DNA of 5,951 nt from contig CALALM010000243.1 of NCBI GenBank assembly GCA_937925565.1, positions 1 through 5,951 on the forward strand, written 5' to 3'. The translations under genes were made by a program, and so were the position numbers. Source of the DNA: an uncultured Centipeda sp. (lineage in GTDB: Bacteria; Bacillota; Negativicutes; Selenomonadales; Selenomonadaceae). Positions within the stretch are counted from its first letter, which is position 1; each line of letters begins with the position of its first letter. This document shows positions 5,828-5,951 of the stretch, one piece after another. The notes beneath the pieces are model-generated. The model did no database searches. It was not told the DNA's origin and worked only from the letters and a program-made list of their open reading frames with translations.

Positions 5828-5951
5828 GATCGCCTCCTCCGGCGAAGTATCTATCGTCTCCCAGACCTTTAGCATCTGCCTGAGCATACGAAGCACAATC
5901 GACGAGCCTGCCGCCTCACTCAGACGGATGTCGAGGCGGAGCATGGGGGTG
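5762..5951 (-). CDS. C-terminal end of a CobT-like phosphoribosyltransferase, capped by repeat sequence (partial)
   Basis: The minus-strand frame entering from the right edge reads TPMLRLDIRLSEAAGSSIVL, then a helix and IDTSPEEAI. This aligns in order with the CobT C-terminus (P-[ML]-L-x-L-x-[LM]-RLGEGTGAALA ... MATFEEAGV), the enzyme that makes alpha-ribazole phosphate from nicotinate mononucleotide and dimethylbenzimidazole in cobalamin synthesis. The Glu of the GEGTGA motif, which I take to be the catalytic base, is kept, but the motif has become SEAAGS. After about residue AIH the frame passes into the dispersed repeat and ends at TAG (5762-5764), so about 20 residues are repeat-encoded. 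Only about 62 codons are visible. It may be a divergent functional gene with an altered tail, or a decaying copy. The family call is moderate because the diagnostic core lies outside. Confidence 0.45.
   Translation of the reverse strand, partial: TPMLRLDIRLSEAAGSSIVLRMLRQMLKVWETIDTSPEEAIHCSPIGSLCSPLPPFRRGKLI

Overview
The window looks like a chromosomal segment of a GC-rich Firmicute of the Negativicutes type (Selenomonas-like). The case rests on the Firmicutes-style SecA N-terminus, the GC-rich third codon positions in secA and the hyp genes, the hyp cluster, and compact G/C-rich hairpin repeats. The genus is inferred and no database was searched.

Layout from left to right. (1) Positions 1-1102, minus strand: the first 367 residues of SecA, the preprotein translocase motor, running off the left edge. 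It starts at a TTG codon. Its extended -10 promoter sits in the T-tract of the upstream gene's terminator. (2) 1280-1786, minus: a short Rpn-family (PD-(D/E)XK nuclease/transposase-like) protein that appears to have lost its catalytic core by an in-frame deletion and carries a five-unit GMQQ tandem repeat. (3) 1833-2732, minus: a LysR-type transcriptional regulator. (4) 2733-2976: an AT-rich divergent control region. (5) 2977-3141, plus: a 54-residue acidic small protein of unknown function, the only plus-strand gene, closed by a strong hairpin terminator shared with the convergent hypE. (6) 3243-5585, minus: a tightly overlapping hypC-hypD-hypE operon for maturation of the NiFe-hydrogenase Fe(CN)2CO cofactor. 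(7) About 5641-5827: a compound, hairpin-rich dispersed repeat made of two oppositely oriented modules. (8) 5762-5951, minus: the C-terminal end of a gene resembling CobT (nicotinate-nucleotide:dimethylbenzimidazole phosphoribosyltransferase). Its last residues and stop codon come from the repeat.

How the genes fit together. HypC and HypD assemble and carry the Fe(CN)2CO unit, and HypE with HypF (not in this window) supplies the cyanide ligands, so the host should make a NiFe hydrogenase encoded elsewhere. hypA, hypB and hypF are absent here. The LysR gene and the small plus-strand gene form a classic divergent regulator/target pair, which makes the small gene the prime candidate target of the regulator. 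I see no tRNA, rRNA, CRISPR array or complete insertion sequence. The least explained items are the 54-residue gene, the collapsed Rpn gene with its repeat, and the repeat-capped CobT-like end.
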